From positions 124,001 to 188,000 of the forward strand of contig NZ_PVUE01000004.1 of the NCBI RefSeq assembly GCF_003003235.1: 64,000 nt of DNA, in the 5' to 3' direction. A program made the position numbers and the translations under genes. The notes under the pieces were generated by a model. It did no database searches. It saw only the letters and a list, made by a program, of their open reading frames with translations, and had not been told where the DNA came from. The stretch's first letter is position 1. Each line of letters begins with the position of its first letter. Source of the DNA: Antricoccus suffuscus. Lineage in GTDB: Bacteria > Actinomycetota > Actinomycetes > Mycobacteriales > Antricoccaceae. Of the stretch, positions 41,976-50,479 are shown piece after piece.

Positions 41976-43511
41976 ATGTACGCCGCCGAACACGCTCGCA
42001 CCAATCCTGACAAGCCTGCGATCATCATGGCCGGTAGTGGCGAAGTGATCACCTACGCCGACTACGAGGCACGTGCGAACCAAGCGGCCCAGTTGTTGCG
42101 CGGTCTCGGTCTTAAGCCGCTCGATCACATCGCGTTGGTCATGTACAACACTCCGACGTACATCACCTGCAAGGGCGCCGCCGAGCGTGCCGGGTTGCGA
42201 TATGTTTGCGTCAACTCGCACCTCAAGGTCGACGAGATCGCCTACATCATCAACGACAGCGAGTCGCGTGTTGCCTTCATCGGCTCGGAGCTGCTGGAGA
42301 TCGCGCGCGAACTGCCCGCCGCATGCCCCAACGTCGAGCGCTGGATCATCAGTGAGGCAGGCGATCTCGAGGCGCCGTTCGAGAGCTTTGAGGAGCTGAT
42401 CGCGCCGTACCCGAAGGAACCTATCGAGGACGAACGGCTCGGCGTGGCCTTGCTCTACTCGTCCGGTACGACGGGCCGCCCGAAGGGCATCGCGCGGCCG
42501 CTGCCCGAGGGCCATCCACGCGACACGCTTCCGGTCTACGCGTTCACCGACATGATCTTCCGACTCACCGCGGACATGACGTATTTGTCGTCGGCGCCGC
42601 TCTATCACTCGGCGCCACACAGTGCGCTGTCCGGCGCGATTCGGCTGGGCGTGACATCGGTCGTGATGGAGCGATTTGACCCCGAGCAGTTCCTTGCACT
42701 AGTTGAGAAGTACAAAATCACCACCACGCAGGTGGTGCCGACGATGCTCGCGCGCATCATGCGACTGCCTGAAGAGGTGCTCTCGTCGTACGACGTGTCG
42801 ACCCTCAAGACGGTCGTGCACGGCGCGGCACCGTGCCCGCCGCAGCTCAAGCAGGCCATCATCGATCGTTGGGGTCCGGTGATGTACGAGTACTACGGCG
42901 CCACCGAGGGTCACGGTTTCACGATGTCCGATTCCGAGGAGTGGTTGGCGCGCCCTGGCACCGTTGGGAAAGCGGTGCTGGGCGAGCTGGTGATCCGCGA
43001 CGAAGACGGCAACGACTGCCCGCCAGGCAAAGAAGGTGTCATCTGGTTCCGCGGCGCGACCAACTTCTATTACAAGGGTGATCCGGAACGTACGGCTGAG
43101 GCCACCGACGAGGATGGCGCGATGGCGACCGTTGAGGATGTCGGCTACCTCGATGAGGACGGCTACCTCTATCTGACCGACCGCAAGACCCACATGATCA
43201 TCTCCGGCGGCGTAAACATCTATCCGCAGGAGGTCGAGGACCTCATCCTGAGCCATCCGGAGATCCTCGACGCGGCCGTCATCGGCGTACCGGACGACGA
43301 CCTCGGCGAGCAGGTCAAGGCCGTCGTCATCCGCACCGCCTCGGACAAGTCCGATGCTGACCTCGAACGCGAACTGATCGACTACTGCATCGAGCGCGCC
43401 GCGCGGTTCAAGTGCCCGCGCACGGTCGAATTCGTTGCCGAGTTGCCCCGTACGCCGGCCGGCAAGCTTCAGAAGAAGGCGCTCCGCGCGACGTACTGGC
43501 CCGCCAAGTAG
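41976..43511 (+). CDS. Acyl-CoA synthetase, AMP-binding family (copy 2)
   Basis: A 511-residue ligase of exactly the same length as the copy at 38887 and nearly identical throughout, with the same SSGTTGRPKGIARPLPEGHP, YEYYGATEGHGF and DRKTHMIISGGVNIYPQE motifs and catalytic Lys near the end (PRTPAGKLQKKALR). Differences cluster in the N-terminal ~60 residues, around 85-125 and near the C-terminus; some may change substrate range. Both genes share similar leaders (CCTTCAG, then CCCGGAGGT). Divergent from the MFS gene. Array D starts 3 bases after the stop codon. Confidence 0.92.
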   Translation: MYAAEHARTNPDKPAIIMAGSGEVITYADYEARANQAAQLLRGLGLKPLDHIALVMYNTPTYITCKGAAERAGLRYVCVNSHLKVDEIAYIINDSESRVAFIGSELLEIARELPAACPNVERWIISEAGDLEAPFESFEELIAPYPKEPIEDERLGVALLYSSGTTGRPKGIARPLPEGHPRDTLPVYAFTDMIFRLTADMTYLSSAPLYHSAPHSALSGAIRLGVTSVVMERFDPEQFLALVEKYKITTTQVVPTMLARIMRLPEEVLSSYDVSTLKTVVHGAAPCPPQLKQAIIDRWGPVMYEYYGATEGHGFTMSDSEEWLARPGTVGKAVLGELVIRDEDGNDCPPGKEGVIWFRGATNFYYKGDPERTAEATDEDGAMATVEDVGYLDEDGYLYLTDRKTHMIISGGVNIYPQEVEDLILSHPEILDAAVIGVPDDDLGEQVKAVVIRTASDKSDADLERELIDYCIERAARFKCPRTVEFVAELPRTPAGKLQKKALRATYWPAK

Positions 43512-43514
43512 CGC

Positions 43515-43628
43515 GATCCGTCACAAAATCCCCGACGATCCGTCACAAAATCCCCGATGATCCGTCACAAAATCCCCGATGATCCGTCACAAAATTCGGA
43601 TTCAAGGCTGGGGAATTTTGTGACGGGT
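43515..43628 (+). repeat. TCCGTCAC tandem array D (4 copies, 22-bp period, closing hairpin)
   Basis: Cores start at 43515, 43537, 43559 and 43581, 22 bp apart, with filler AAAATCCCCGAC or AAAATCCCCGAT. The last copy forms a perfect 13-bp inverted repeat with 43614-43626 (CCGTCACAAAATT and AATTTTGTGACGG, 17-base loop), so the array ends in a stable hairpin. It starts 3 bases after the stop of ligase copy 2. Confidence 0.92.
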
Positions 43629-43685
43629 GGGGGCCTCGCGAGTGGGCGGGTCTGCGCTGGGCGGCCGACTTTGTAGGCTGGGCGC

Positions 43686-44705
43686 ATGGCTGCTATCGAG
43701 TTCGTCAAGCACGACATCACCGCACGCGTACCGGAGCTCACCAACCCCACGTCGATCGTCGAGGTGCCGCTCGAGGTGCGAGTGGATCCGCTCACGGGCC
43801 ACACTTCGCGAATCATCACCGGCTCTAAGCTCGCGCCGCAGACCCGCCCCGACCTGTCGGAGCTGACTGCGACGCCACCCTTCTGCCCGTTCTGCGCAGA
43901 CAAGATCGAGATGGCGACCGGTTCCTTCGACCCGTCGATCACGGACGAGGGCCGCATCCGTCGTGGGTCGGCCGCGGTCGTCCCCAACGTGATGGCGTAC
44001 TCGGAGTTTTCATCGGTCGGCCTCTACGACACCGAGTCACACTTCCTCGACCTGCCCGAGCTGACGCCGAAGCGGGTCGGTGACCTGTTGGAGGCATTTA
44101 CGGTCTACACCAAAGGCGTGCACGGACTGCGTCCCATGTGGTCGTCGGTCAACGCCAACTATCTGCCTCCGAGCGGCAGTTCGCTGATTCACCCGCACGG
44201 CCAATCCGCTCATGATGACATTGGTACGACGGTCCAACGCAACCTTGTGAACCTCTCTCAGCAGTGGGCCGGCCCCGGGTCCTACTGGGATGCCCTCGTA
44301 GGTCAGGAAGAAGCCGGCGAGCGGTGGATCGGTCGTCGTGGCCGAGTCTCGGTCCTCACACCCTGGGCGCCGATCGGCTTCCATGAGGTGTGGGCGGTCG
44401 TCGATGGCGCACACGACATCACCGAACTGACCCCTGACGACTGCGCGGATCTGGGCTTTACGCTGTCAAAGGTCTTCCAGACCTACTTCTCGCTCAACCT
44501 CACGGCGTTCAACTGGGCGATGTACGGCGGAGGGCCGTCGCCGTCCGATCGATACTCGCTGCTGCTGAGGGTTGTGAGCAGGTCCAACGCGGAACCGATG
44601 TATCGCAGCGATGTCACCTACTTCGAGAAGTTGCACTCCGAGGCGATGATCGACCTCGCCCCCGAGGGCATGGCCGCCGAGGTCCGAGCCAACTTCACCG
44701 ACTAA
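43686..44705 (+). CDS. Galactose-1-phosphate uridylyltransferase-like HIT-superfamily protein
   Basis: A 339-residue nucleotidyl-transferase of the GalT branch of the HIT superfamily. A zinc-type CPFC motif lies at ~65-68, and the active-site HPHGQ at ~168-172 matches the HPHxQ of GalT, with a preceding NANYLPPSGSSLIHPH. The usual galactose operon (galK, galE) is absent, so transfer to another sugar-1-phosphate or adenylyl substrate is possible. The ribosome site is weak. Its 3' end overlaps the convergent lyase gene by 11 bp. Confidence 0.75.
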   Translation: MAAIEFVKHDITARVPELTNPTSIVEVPLEVRVDPLTGHTSRIITGSKLAPQTRPDLSELTATPPFCPFCADKIEMATGSFDPSITDEGRIRRGSAAVVPNVMAYSEFSSVGLYDTESHFLDLPELTPKRVGDLLEAFTVYTKGVHGLRPMWSSVNANYLPPSGSSLIHPHGQSAHDDIGTTVQRNLVNLSQQWAGPGSYWDALVGQEEAGERWIGRRGRVSVLTPWAPIGFHEVWAVVDGAHDITELTPDDCADLGFTLSKVFQTYFSLNLTAFNWAMYGGGPSPSDRYSLLLRVVSRSNAEPMYRSDVTYFEKLHSEAMIDLAPEGMAAEVRANFTD

Positions 44706-45582
44706 AGGACTCTTCGATTTGGCGGACTTCGTCGAGACCGACGATCTGTACGACGTCGTCGAAGGAGTCCATGCGGGCGCGCGCTGCATCCGTCGAGGAT
44801 GTCGACTTCAGTGTGGTCAGTAGGTCGCGGAGCGCATGTGTGGCAGCCAAAAGCGTGCTGATTGGGAAGATCACCAGACGGAATCCGAGGTCGCGGATGA
44901 CGTCGATGTCGATGCCCTCGGTCTTTCCGCCTTCGACCCAGTTGAACAGCAACGTGTGGTCGGAAAGCGAGTTCGCGACCTTCTCGATGTCAGCGCGCGT
45001 GGGGGGCGCCTCGACAAACAGTACGTCGGCCCCGGCGTCGGCAAAAGCCTTCGCGCGGTCGATTGCCGCGTCGACACCCTCTATGGCCGCGATGTCTGTA
45101 CGCGCGATGACCTGGAAGTCCGGGTCGGTCCGCGCCGCGACGGCGGCCCTGATCTTGGAGACGGCCTCACCAAGATCGACGACCTCCTTGCCGTCCATGT
45201 GCCCACAGCGCTTGGGGAAGACCTGGTCCTCGAGCTGGATCGCGCTGGCCCCAGCCTGTTCGTACTCGTGCACGGTGCGTACGACGTTGAGGGTGTTGCC
45301 GTAGCCGGTGTCGGCATCGGCGATCACCGGTACGTCGATGGCGGCTGCGACTCGTCGTACCGTCGAAGCCATCTCGCTCTGGGACACGAGCCCAATGTCG
45401 GGTCGGCCCAACAAGCTCGCGGTCGTGCCAAACCCCGTGAGATAGCAGGCATCGAAGCCGGCGTCGTCGATCATCCGCGCGCTGAGCGCGTCATAGGCGC
45501 CGGGCGCGATCACCATGCCTCGAGCCAATGCCTCACGCAGTTTGCGTCGGGCCGGCGGCTGTGGGTTAAGAAAATCAGACAT
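44695..45582 (-). CDS. Isocitrate lyase/PEP mutase superfamily enzyme
   Basis: A 295-residue TIM-barrel enzyme that makes or breaks C-C or C-P bonds next to a carboxylate. Seen: ARGMVIAPGAYDALSARM, DADTGYGNTLNVVRTV (metal-binding Asp at ~96) and the superfamily signature PKRCGHMDGKEVV with catalytic Cys at ~124; then IARTDIAA. Having Cys-Gly-His favours the 2-methylisocitrate lyase/oxaloacetate-decarboxylase-like group over true PEP mutases. The start overlaps the GntR gene end by 8 bp, so they form an operon with the regulator first. Confidence 0.88.
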   Translation of the reverse strand: MSDFLNPQPPARRKLREALARGMVIAPGAYDALSARMIDDAGFDACYLTGFGTTASLLGRPDIGLVSQSEMASTVRRVAAAIDVPVIADADTGYGNTLNVVRTVHEYEQAGASAIQLEDQVFPKRCGHMDGKEVVDLGEAVSKIRAAVAARTDPDFQVIARTDIAAIEGVDAAIDRAKAFADAGADVLFVEAPPTRADIEKVANSLSDHTLLFNWVEGGKTEGIDIDVIRDLGFRLVIFPISTLLAATHALRDLLTTLKSTSSTDAARARMDSFDDVVQIVGLDEVRQIEESFSR

Positions 45583-46309
45583 GGTCGTCCTCTATATCGG
45601 GGTGAGCGGGCGGATCGGGCAGGGCGGAAAGCTGTCCTGACGGCGGTTGGTGAGCAATGACAGTCGTCCACGCGGCGCGCACGTGTGACTGCATGACCGA
45701 TTGTGCCCATTGCGGATCGTGTGCGGACAGTGCATCGACGAGCTCGTGGTGGTGCGCCAGGCTACGGCGAAGTGATCGGGCCGAATATTGCTCAAAAGTG
45801 CGGTGCACCAACGGGACTTGGATGATCGACGCGATCACGCTAGCCAGCTGAGAGTTGCCGGATCCCTCGACGATGTGGCGATGAAACGCGTTGTTGAGAG
45901 TGGTGAGCTGCGCGAAGTCCGGCGTATCACTGACGGCCTCATCCATCGCTGATGCGAGCGAGTCCAGCTCGGCGATCTCGATAAGCCCGGCGGTAGCGGC
46001 CAGCGAGCACGCCCAGGGCTCGAGCACGTAGCGCATGCTGAAGATTTCCTCCAGCTGCTTCGAGGACCAGGTCTCGACCCGTACGCCGCGGTTGAACTCG
46101 TGCCGCACCAGTCCTTCTGCGGTCAGCCGGCGAAGAGCTTCGCGCACCGGCGTACGACTGACTCCCAGCTCGTCGGCGATGTCACCCTCGCGCAGCCAGC
46201 TGTCCGAGACGCGTCGCCCGGACAGTATCTCGCGGCGGACCGTGGCGTAGACGAGCTCGGACGCACGGGCGGGGTCGGAGTTGGGGGTAACTGTGCGCAC
46301 GAGCGTCAA
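45575..46309 (-). CDS. GntR-family regulator (FCD/FadR subfamily)
   Basis: A 244-residue regulator. The N-terminal winged helix (~20-85) reads GDIADELGVSRTPVREALRRLTAEGLVRHEFNRGVRV; the FCD ligand domain (~95-220) supplies metal-binding His residues in the NNAFHRHIVEGSGN and LAHHHELVDAL helices. FCD regulators sense small organic acids and usually repress. It is first gene of an operon with the lyase and divergent from the hydantoinase genes; a 20-bp palindrome lies between the two operons. Control of both is likely. Confidence 0.9.
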   Translation of the reverse strand: MTLVRTVTPNSDPARASELVYATVRREILSGRRVSDSWLREGDIADELGVSRTPVREALRRLTAEGLVRHEFNRGVRVETWSSKQLEEIFSMRYVLEPWACSLAATAGLIEIAELDSLASAMDEAVSDTPDFAQLTTLNNAFHRHIVEGSGNSQLASVIASIIQVPLVHRTFEQYSARSLRRSLAHHHELVDALSAHDPQWAQSVMQSHVRAAWTTVIAHQPPSGQLSALPDPPAHPDIEDDHV

Positions 46310-46425
46310 CCTATCAGGCAGAATCAGCTGCCCAAGAAGGGCAGATCGTATGCCATTCTAGCGCGCGCTATTGATCGACACCCTGTTACTCCGTATGTTT
46401 GAGCCGTGGCTAACGCGTGATTGCG

Positions 46426-46445
46426 GAAAGTCGTATACGACTTTC
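46426..46445. promoter_or_regulatory. Perfect 20-bp palindrome, probable GntR operator
   Basis: GAAAGTCGTATACGACTTTC is a perfect 20-bp palindrome centred on GTATAC, a core typical of FCD-type GntR operators. It lies between the divergent GntR gene and hyuA, about 78 bp before the hyuA ATG. Confidence 0.7.
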
Positions 46446-46522
46446 GGGTTGGGTTTGCACGGGGCTTGCGTTGCCGCTAAGTGTTTTTGGTGCTGAACCG
46501 CAAATTGGGAAGGAAGCCGGTT

Positions 46523-48604
46523 ATGACATTTCGCCTGGGCGCCGACGTCGGGGGGACCTTCACCGACATACTCCTGATCGACGAGGAGAGCGGCGCGAGC
46601 TACCGGGCTAAGACGCCCTCAACTTCCGAAGACCAATCGATCGGCGTACTGCGAGGCATCCAACAGGCCTGCGATTCGGCGGGTGTCACGCTGGACCAGG
46701 TGCGCGAGGTCCTCCACGGTACGACGGTCGCCACCAACGCGATCCTCGAAGGGAAGGGCGCGCGGGTCGGGCTCGTGACGACCCGGGGGTTTCGCCAAGT
46801 GCTCCAGATCGCGCGCTCGTTCGTGCCCGGCGGACTGGCCGGCTGGATCATCTGGCCTAAGCCAGAACCCCTTGCCGCACTGGAAAACACCGTCGAGGTG
46901 ACCGAACGGGTCGACTCCGACGGCAAGGTCGTCACCGAGTTGGACGAGGACGACGTACGCCGCGCGCTGCGCCAATTGAAGACGCGCGATATTGAGGCGT
47001 TGAGTGTAAGCCTCATCAATGCCTACGCCAACGCGGACCACGAGACTCGCATTCGAGAGATCGCCGCCGAGGAGCTGCCAGGGATCGAGGTGTCACTCTC
47101 CTCGACGGTGCTCCCCGAGCTGCGCGAGTACGAACGCACCATTACTACCGTTGCCAACGCCTATGTGCAGCCGCAGGTGTCCCGCTATGTAGCCAATCTG
47201 GAGCGTGAGCTCACCGACGCCGGGGTCGACGGCAAGCTCTACATCTTGCGCAGTGACGGTGGGCTGATCGCGGCGAGCTCGGCGCAACAAAACCCGGTCT
47301 CCATGCTGATGTCTGGGCCTGCCGGTGGCGTCACTGGCGCGGCCTGGTTTGCCGAGCAGGCAGGCTTTCCGGACTTTTTGACCTTCGATATGGGCGGTAC
47401 GTCGACGGACGTTGCACTTGTGCAAGGACTGCAGCCGCGGATCGGACGGGAGACCAACATCGGTGACCTTAAGGTCCGCGCGACCTCGGTCGACGTCCGC
47501 AGCGTGGGTGCTGGTGGCGGCTCGATCGCACACGTCCCCGAGCTCACCGGCGCATTGCGGGTCGGGCCTCAGTCGGCCGGCGCAGTGCCTGGCCCGGCGG
47601 CGTACGGCAGCGGCGGCACCGAGCCGACCGTCACCGATGCCAACGTCGTACTCGGCTATCTGCCCTCTGACCTGGCCGGCGGCGAGGTGAAACTCGACCG
47701 CGAGGCCTCCCGTGCGGCGGTGGCGACGATTGCCGAAGCGGCGAAGCTCGGGTCGGCCGAACACGCGGCCGCCGGGATTATCGACATCGTCAACGAAAAC
47801 ATGTTCGGCGCGCTGCGGTTGGTGTCGGTGCAGCAGGGCTTCGATCCCCGGGAGTTTGCGCTTGTCGCGTTTGGCGGGGCCGGGCCGCTTCATGCCAACG
47901 CGCTTGGCAAGCTGACCGGCGCGTGGCCGGTGATCATCCCGCCCTCGCCCGGCGTGCTGTGCGCGTACGGCGACGCGACGACGAACATGCGCAACGAGGC
48001 TGTACAGACGCTGATCCGCACGTTCGACGCGCTCACCGACGACGAAATGCGTTCGATGATGCAGGAGCTGGCGGACGAGGCGCGGGTACCGCTCGACGAG
48101 GAAGGGATTCCCGAATCGGAGCAAAAGGTCACCTATTCGGGCGACCTGCGCTATCACGGGCAGGGATTCGAGATCCCGGTGACGATCGACCTCACCGCTT
48201 TCGACGGCAGCGGAGCCGGGCTGGCTAGCCTGCGTGCGGAGTTCGACGCCGAGCACAAGCGGCTCTTCGACTTCCTTCTCGACAACAACCAGCACGAACT
48301 GGTCACCCTCCGTGCGACGGCGGCCGGCCCGCGTCCGCAGATCGGATTGACGACGCTCGAGGGCGGGGGCAAGGACCCTGCCTCGGCGTACCTTTCGGAC
48401 ACCGAGGTCTGGATCGACGACGCCGTCGTGAAGGCCCGCCAATACGACCGCGGCAAACTGAAGGCCGAAAACGTCGTGACCGGTCCGGCGATCGTGACCG
48501 AGATGGACTCGACCACGTTGATCCTGCCCGGACACGAGGCGACCGTGCATCCCAGCGGAAGCTTGCTGATCAGGCCAATCGACAACGAGAAGCAGGAGAG
48601 CTGA
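46523..48604 (+). CDS. hyuA: Hydantoinase/oxoprolinase family protein, subunit A
   Basis: A 693-residue ATP-dependent ring-opening amidohydrolase subunit. The N-terminus LGADVGGTFTDILLIDEESG is the ASKHA-type phosphate-binding loop of Hydantoinase_N; the Hydantoinase_A core follows with FDMGGTSTDVALVQG, SVGAGGGSIAH and GPAAYGSGGTEPTVTDANVVLG. The ATG at 46523 follows GGGAAGGAAG; the TTG at 46481 is less likely. HyuB begins 3 bases after the stop. Close relatives act on 5-oxoproline, hydantoins, N-methylhydantoin or acetone; the next genes favour a hydantoin. Confidence 0.92.
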   Translation: MTFRLGADVGGTFTDILLIDEESGASYRAKTPSTSEDQSIGVLRGIQQACDSAGVTLDQVREVLHGTTVATNAILEGKGARVGLVTTRGFRQVLQIARSFVPGGLAGWIIWPKPEPLAALENTVEVTERVDSDGKVVTELDEDDVRRALRQLKTRDIEALSVSLINAYANADHETRIREIAAEELPGIEVSLSSTVLPELREYERTITTVANAYVQPQVSRYVANLERELTDAGVDGKLYILRSDGGLIAASSAQQNPVSMLMSGPAGGVTGAAWFAEQAGFPDFLTFDMGGTSTDVALVQGLQPRIGRETNIGDLKVRATSVDVRSVGAGGGSIAHVPELTGALRVGPQSAGAVPGPAAYGSGGTEPTVTDANVVLGYLPSDLAGGEVKLDREASRAAVATIAEAAKLGSAEHAAAGIIDIVNENMFGALRLVSVQQGFDPREFALVAFGGAGPLHANALGKLTGAWPVIIPPSPGVLCAYGDATTNMRNEAVQTLIRTFDALTDDEMRSMMQELADEARVPLDEEGIPESEQKVTYSGDLRYHGQGFEIPVTIDLTAFDGSGAGLASLRAEFDAEHKRLFDFLLDNNQHELVTLRATAAGPRPQIGLTTLEGGGKDPASAYLSDTEVWIDDAVVKARQYDRGKLKAENVVTGPAIVTEMDSTTLILPGHEATVHPSGSLLIRPIDNEKQES

Positions 48605-48607
48605 GCT

Positions 48608-50479
48608 ATGGCACGGCTGATTGAGACCGCATCTGAACAACTTCACCGGGTCGACGTCGACCTCGTCACGCTCGACCTGGTCGAAAACGGGCTGCGTAAC
48701 GCGCGCTACGAGATGGACGAGGTCCTATTCCGTACGGCGCTGTCGCCGGGCATCCGCGAGCAGCATGACGAATTCCCGCTGATCGGCGACCCGGAAGGCA
48801 AGATGGTCGTCGGCCAGTTCGGCCTGTCGATCCCTGACTTCCTCGAGAATTTCGACGGTGACATCGAAGAGGGCGACGTACTGCTTACGTCCGACCCGTA
48901 CGCGTGCGGGGCCGCGATCAGTCACGCCAACGATTGGCTGATCGTGATGCCGATCTACTTCGAGGGGCGGATTGTCGGCTGGTCGTCAATGTTCGGGCAC
49001 ATGACCGACGTGGGCGGCAAGACGCCGGCGTCCATGCCCACCGACGCGAAGACGATCTTCGAAGAGGGCGTGGTCATCCCGCCGTTCAAGCTCTACAAGA
49101 AGGGCGCCATCGACGATGATGCGTTGCGGATCATCCTCAACCAGGTCCGCAAACCCGAGTGGAACCGTGCCGACCTTAACGGGATCGTCGCCGCCTGCCG
49201 TACGGCGTCGCGCCGTGTCCAGGAGATGTGCTCGCGCTTCGGTGTCGACACCTACACCTCCGCGTTGGATGACCTGCTGGACCGCAACTATCGGGCGATG
49301 AAGGTGCTGTTACAGGCGGTGTTCAAGGAAGGGGAGACGCTGTCGTTTACCGACTACATCTGTGATGACGGTGTCGGTTATGGGCCCTACGAGCTGAAGC
49401 TGAGCCTCACCAGGGTCGGTGACAAGGTCACTCTCGACTTCAGCGGCAGCAGCCCGCAGGCGCAAGGACCGATCAACTATTACATCAATGAGAACCTCGC
49501 CCGAATGTTCTTCGGGATCTACATGATCACGGTGGCCGACCCGCAGATCCTGTGGAACGACGGCTTCTATCCACTGGTCGACGTGATCATTCCCGAGAAG
49601 TCCTTCTGGAAGCCCGAATACCCGGCGGCCCTCAACGCACGCAACCACGGCATCGGGCGGATCTTCGACCTATTTGGCGGCCTGCTCGGTCAGACGAACC
49701 CAGACCTGCTCAATGCCGCCGGCTTCTCCTCGTCGCCGCATTTCATGTATTCGGGCAACTACGGCGAGGGCGAGCGCAAGGGGGAGTGGTTTCAGCTCTA
49801 CTCAATCGGGTTCGGCGGCATCCCGGGCAGGCCGATCGGTGACGGCCCAGACGGGCATTCGCTGTGGCCGTCGTTCGTCAACATCCCCTGCGAGTATCTC
49901 GAGTCGTACTACCCGCTGCGGATCGAGATGATGGAGACCGTCACCGACAGCGGCGGCTCGGGTCTTCACCGAGGCGGCAACGCGGTCGACGTCGCCTACC
50001 GATTCCTCGAAAACGGCACGATCGCGATTCACGACGACCGCTGGCTGACGTATCCCTGGGGAGTCAACGGTGGCGAGCCGGGTACGCGTGGGCGCAAGTG
50101 GCTGGTGCGCGAGGACGGTAGCACCGAGATCCTCGCCAGCAAGATCCACAACTACCCGGTCAAAAAGGGGGAAGTACTGCACTTTGTGACTTGGGGCGGC
50201 GGCGGCTGGGGCGATCCGATCAAGCGCGATCCGGAGCTGGTCGGGCTTGAGGTACGACGCGGACTGGTGAGCGTGGACGGCGCCCGGCGGTATGGCGTGG
50301 TCTGTGATGAGGATGGTGTCGTCGACGCGGGCGCGACAAGTACGCTGCGCGCCGAGATCGACGCCGGCCGTGATGGGGACTTGCCCACCTTCAACATGGG
50401 CCCGCCGATGGAGACCATTCTCGAGCGCTGTGAAGAGGAGACCGGCCTACCGCGACCCATGCCCCCGGTACCGGCATGA
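48608..50479 (+). CDS. hyuB: Hydantoinase/oxoprolinase family protein, subunit B
   Basis: A 623-residue Hydantoinase_B subunit, partner of the preceding gene. Seen: VDLVTLDLVENGLRNARYEMDEVLFRTALSPGIREQHDEFPLI at the start, GDVLLTSDPYACGAAISHANDWLIVMP, the Asp/His-rich GHMTDVGGKTPAS, and MMETVTDSGGSGLHRGGNAVDVAYRF. The length is near the high end for the family. The 3' end overlaps the amidohydrolase gene (ATGA), so the three genes are coupled. Confidence 0.92.
   Translation: MARLIETASEQLHRVDVDLVTLDLVENGLRNARYEMDEVLFRTALSPGIREQHDEFPLIGDPEGKMVVGQFGLSIPDFLENFDGDIEEGDVLLTSDPYACGAAISHANDWLIVMPIYFEGRIVGWSSMFGHMTDVGGKTPASMPTDAKTIFEEGVVIPPFKLYKKGAIDDDALRIILNQVRKPEWNRADLNGIVAACRTASRRVQEMCSRFGVDTYTSALDDLLDRNYRAMKVLLQAVFKEGETLSFTDYICDDGVGYGPYELKLSLTRVGDKVTLDFSGSSPQAQGPINYYINENLARMFFGIYMITVADPQILWNDGFYPLVDVIIPEKSFWKPEYPAALNARNHGIGRIFDLFGGLLGQTNPDLLNAAGFSSSPHFMYSGNYGEGERKGEWFQLYSIGFGGIPGRPIGDGPDGHSLWPSFVNIPCEYLESYYPLRIEMMETVTDSGGSGLHRGGNAVDVAYRFLENGTIAIHDDRWLTYPWGVNGGEPGTRGRKWLVREDGSTEILASKIHNYPVKKGEVLHFVTWGGGGWGDPIKRDPELVGLEVRRGLVSVDGARRYGVVCDEDGVVDAGATSTLRAEIDAGRDGDLPTFNMGPPMETILERCEEETGLPRPMPPVPA

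Noticed and set aside
47093-48646. 517-codon minus-strand frame opposite hyuA
   Set aside because: Antisense shadow of hyuA; no recognizable domain, and no promoter or ribosome site.
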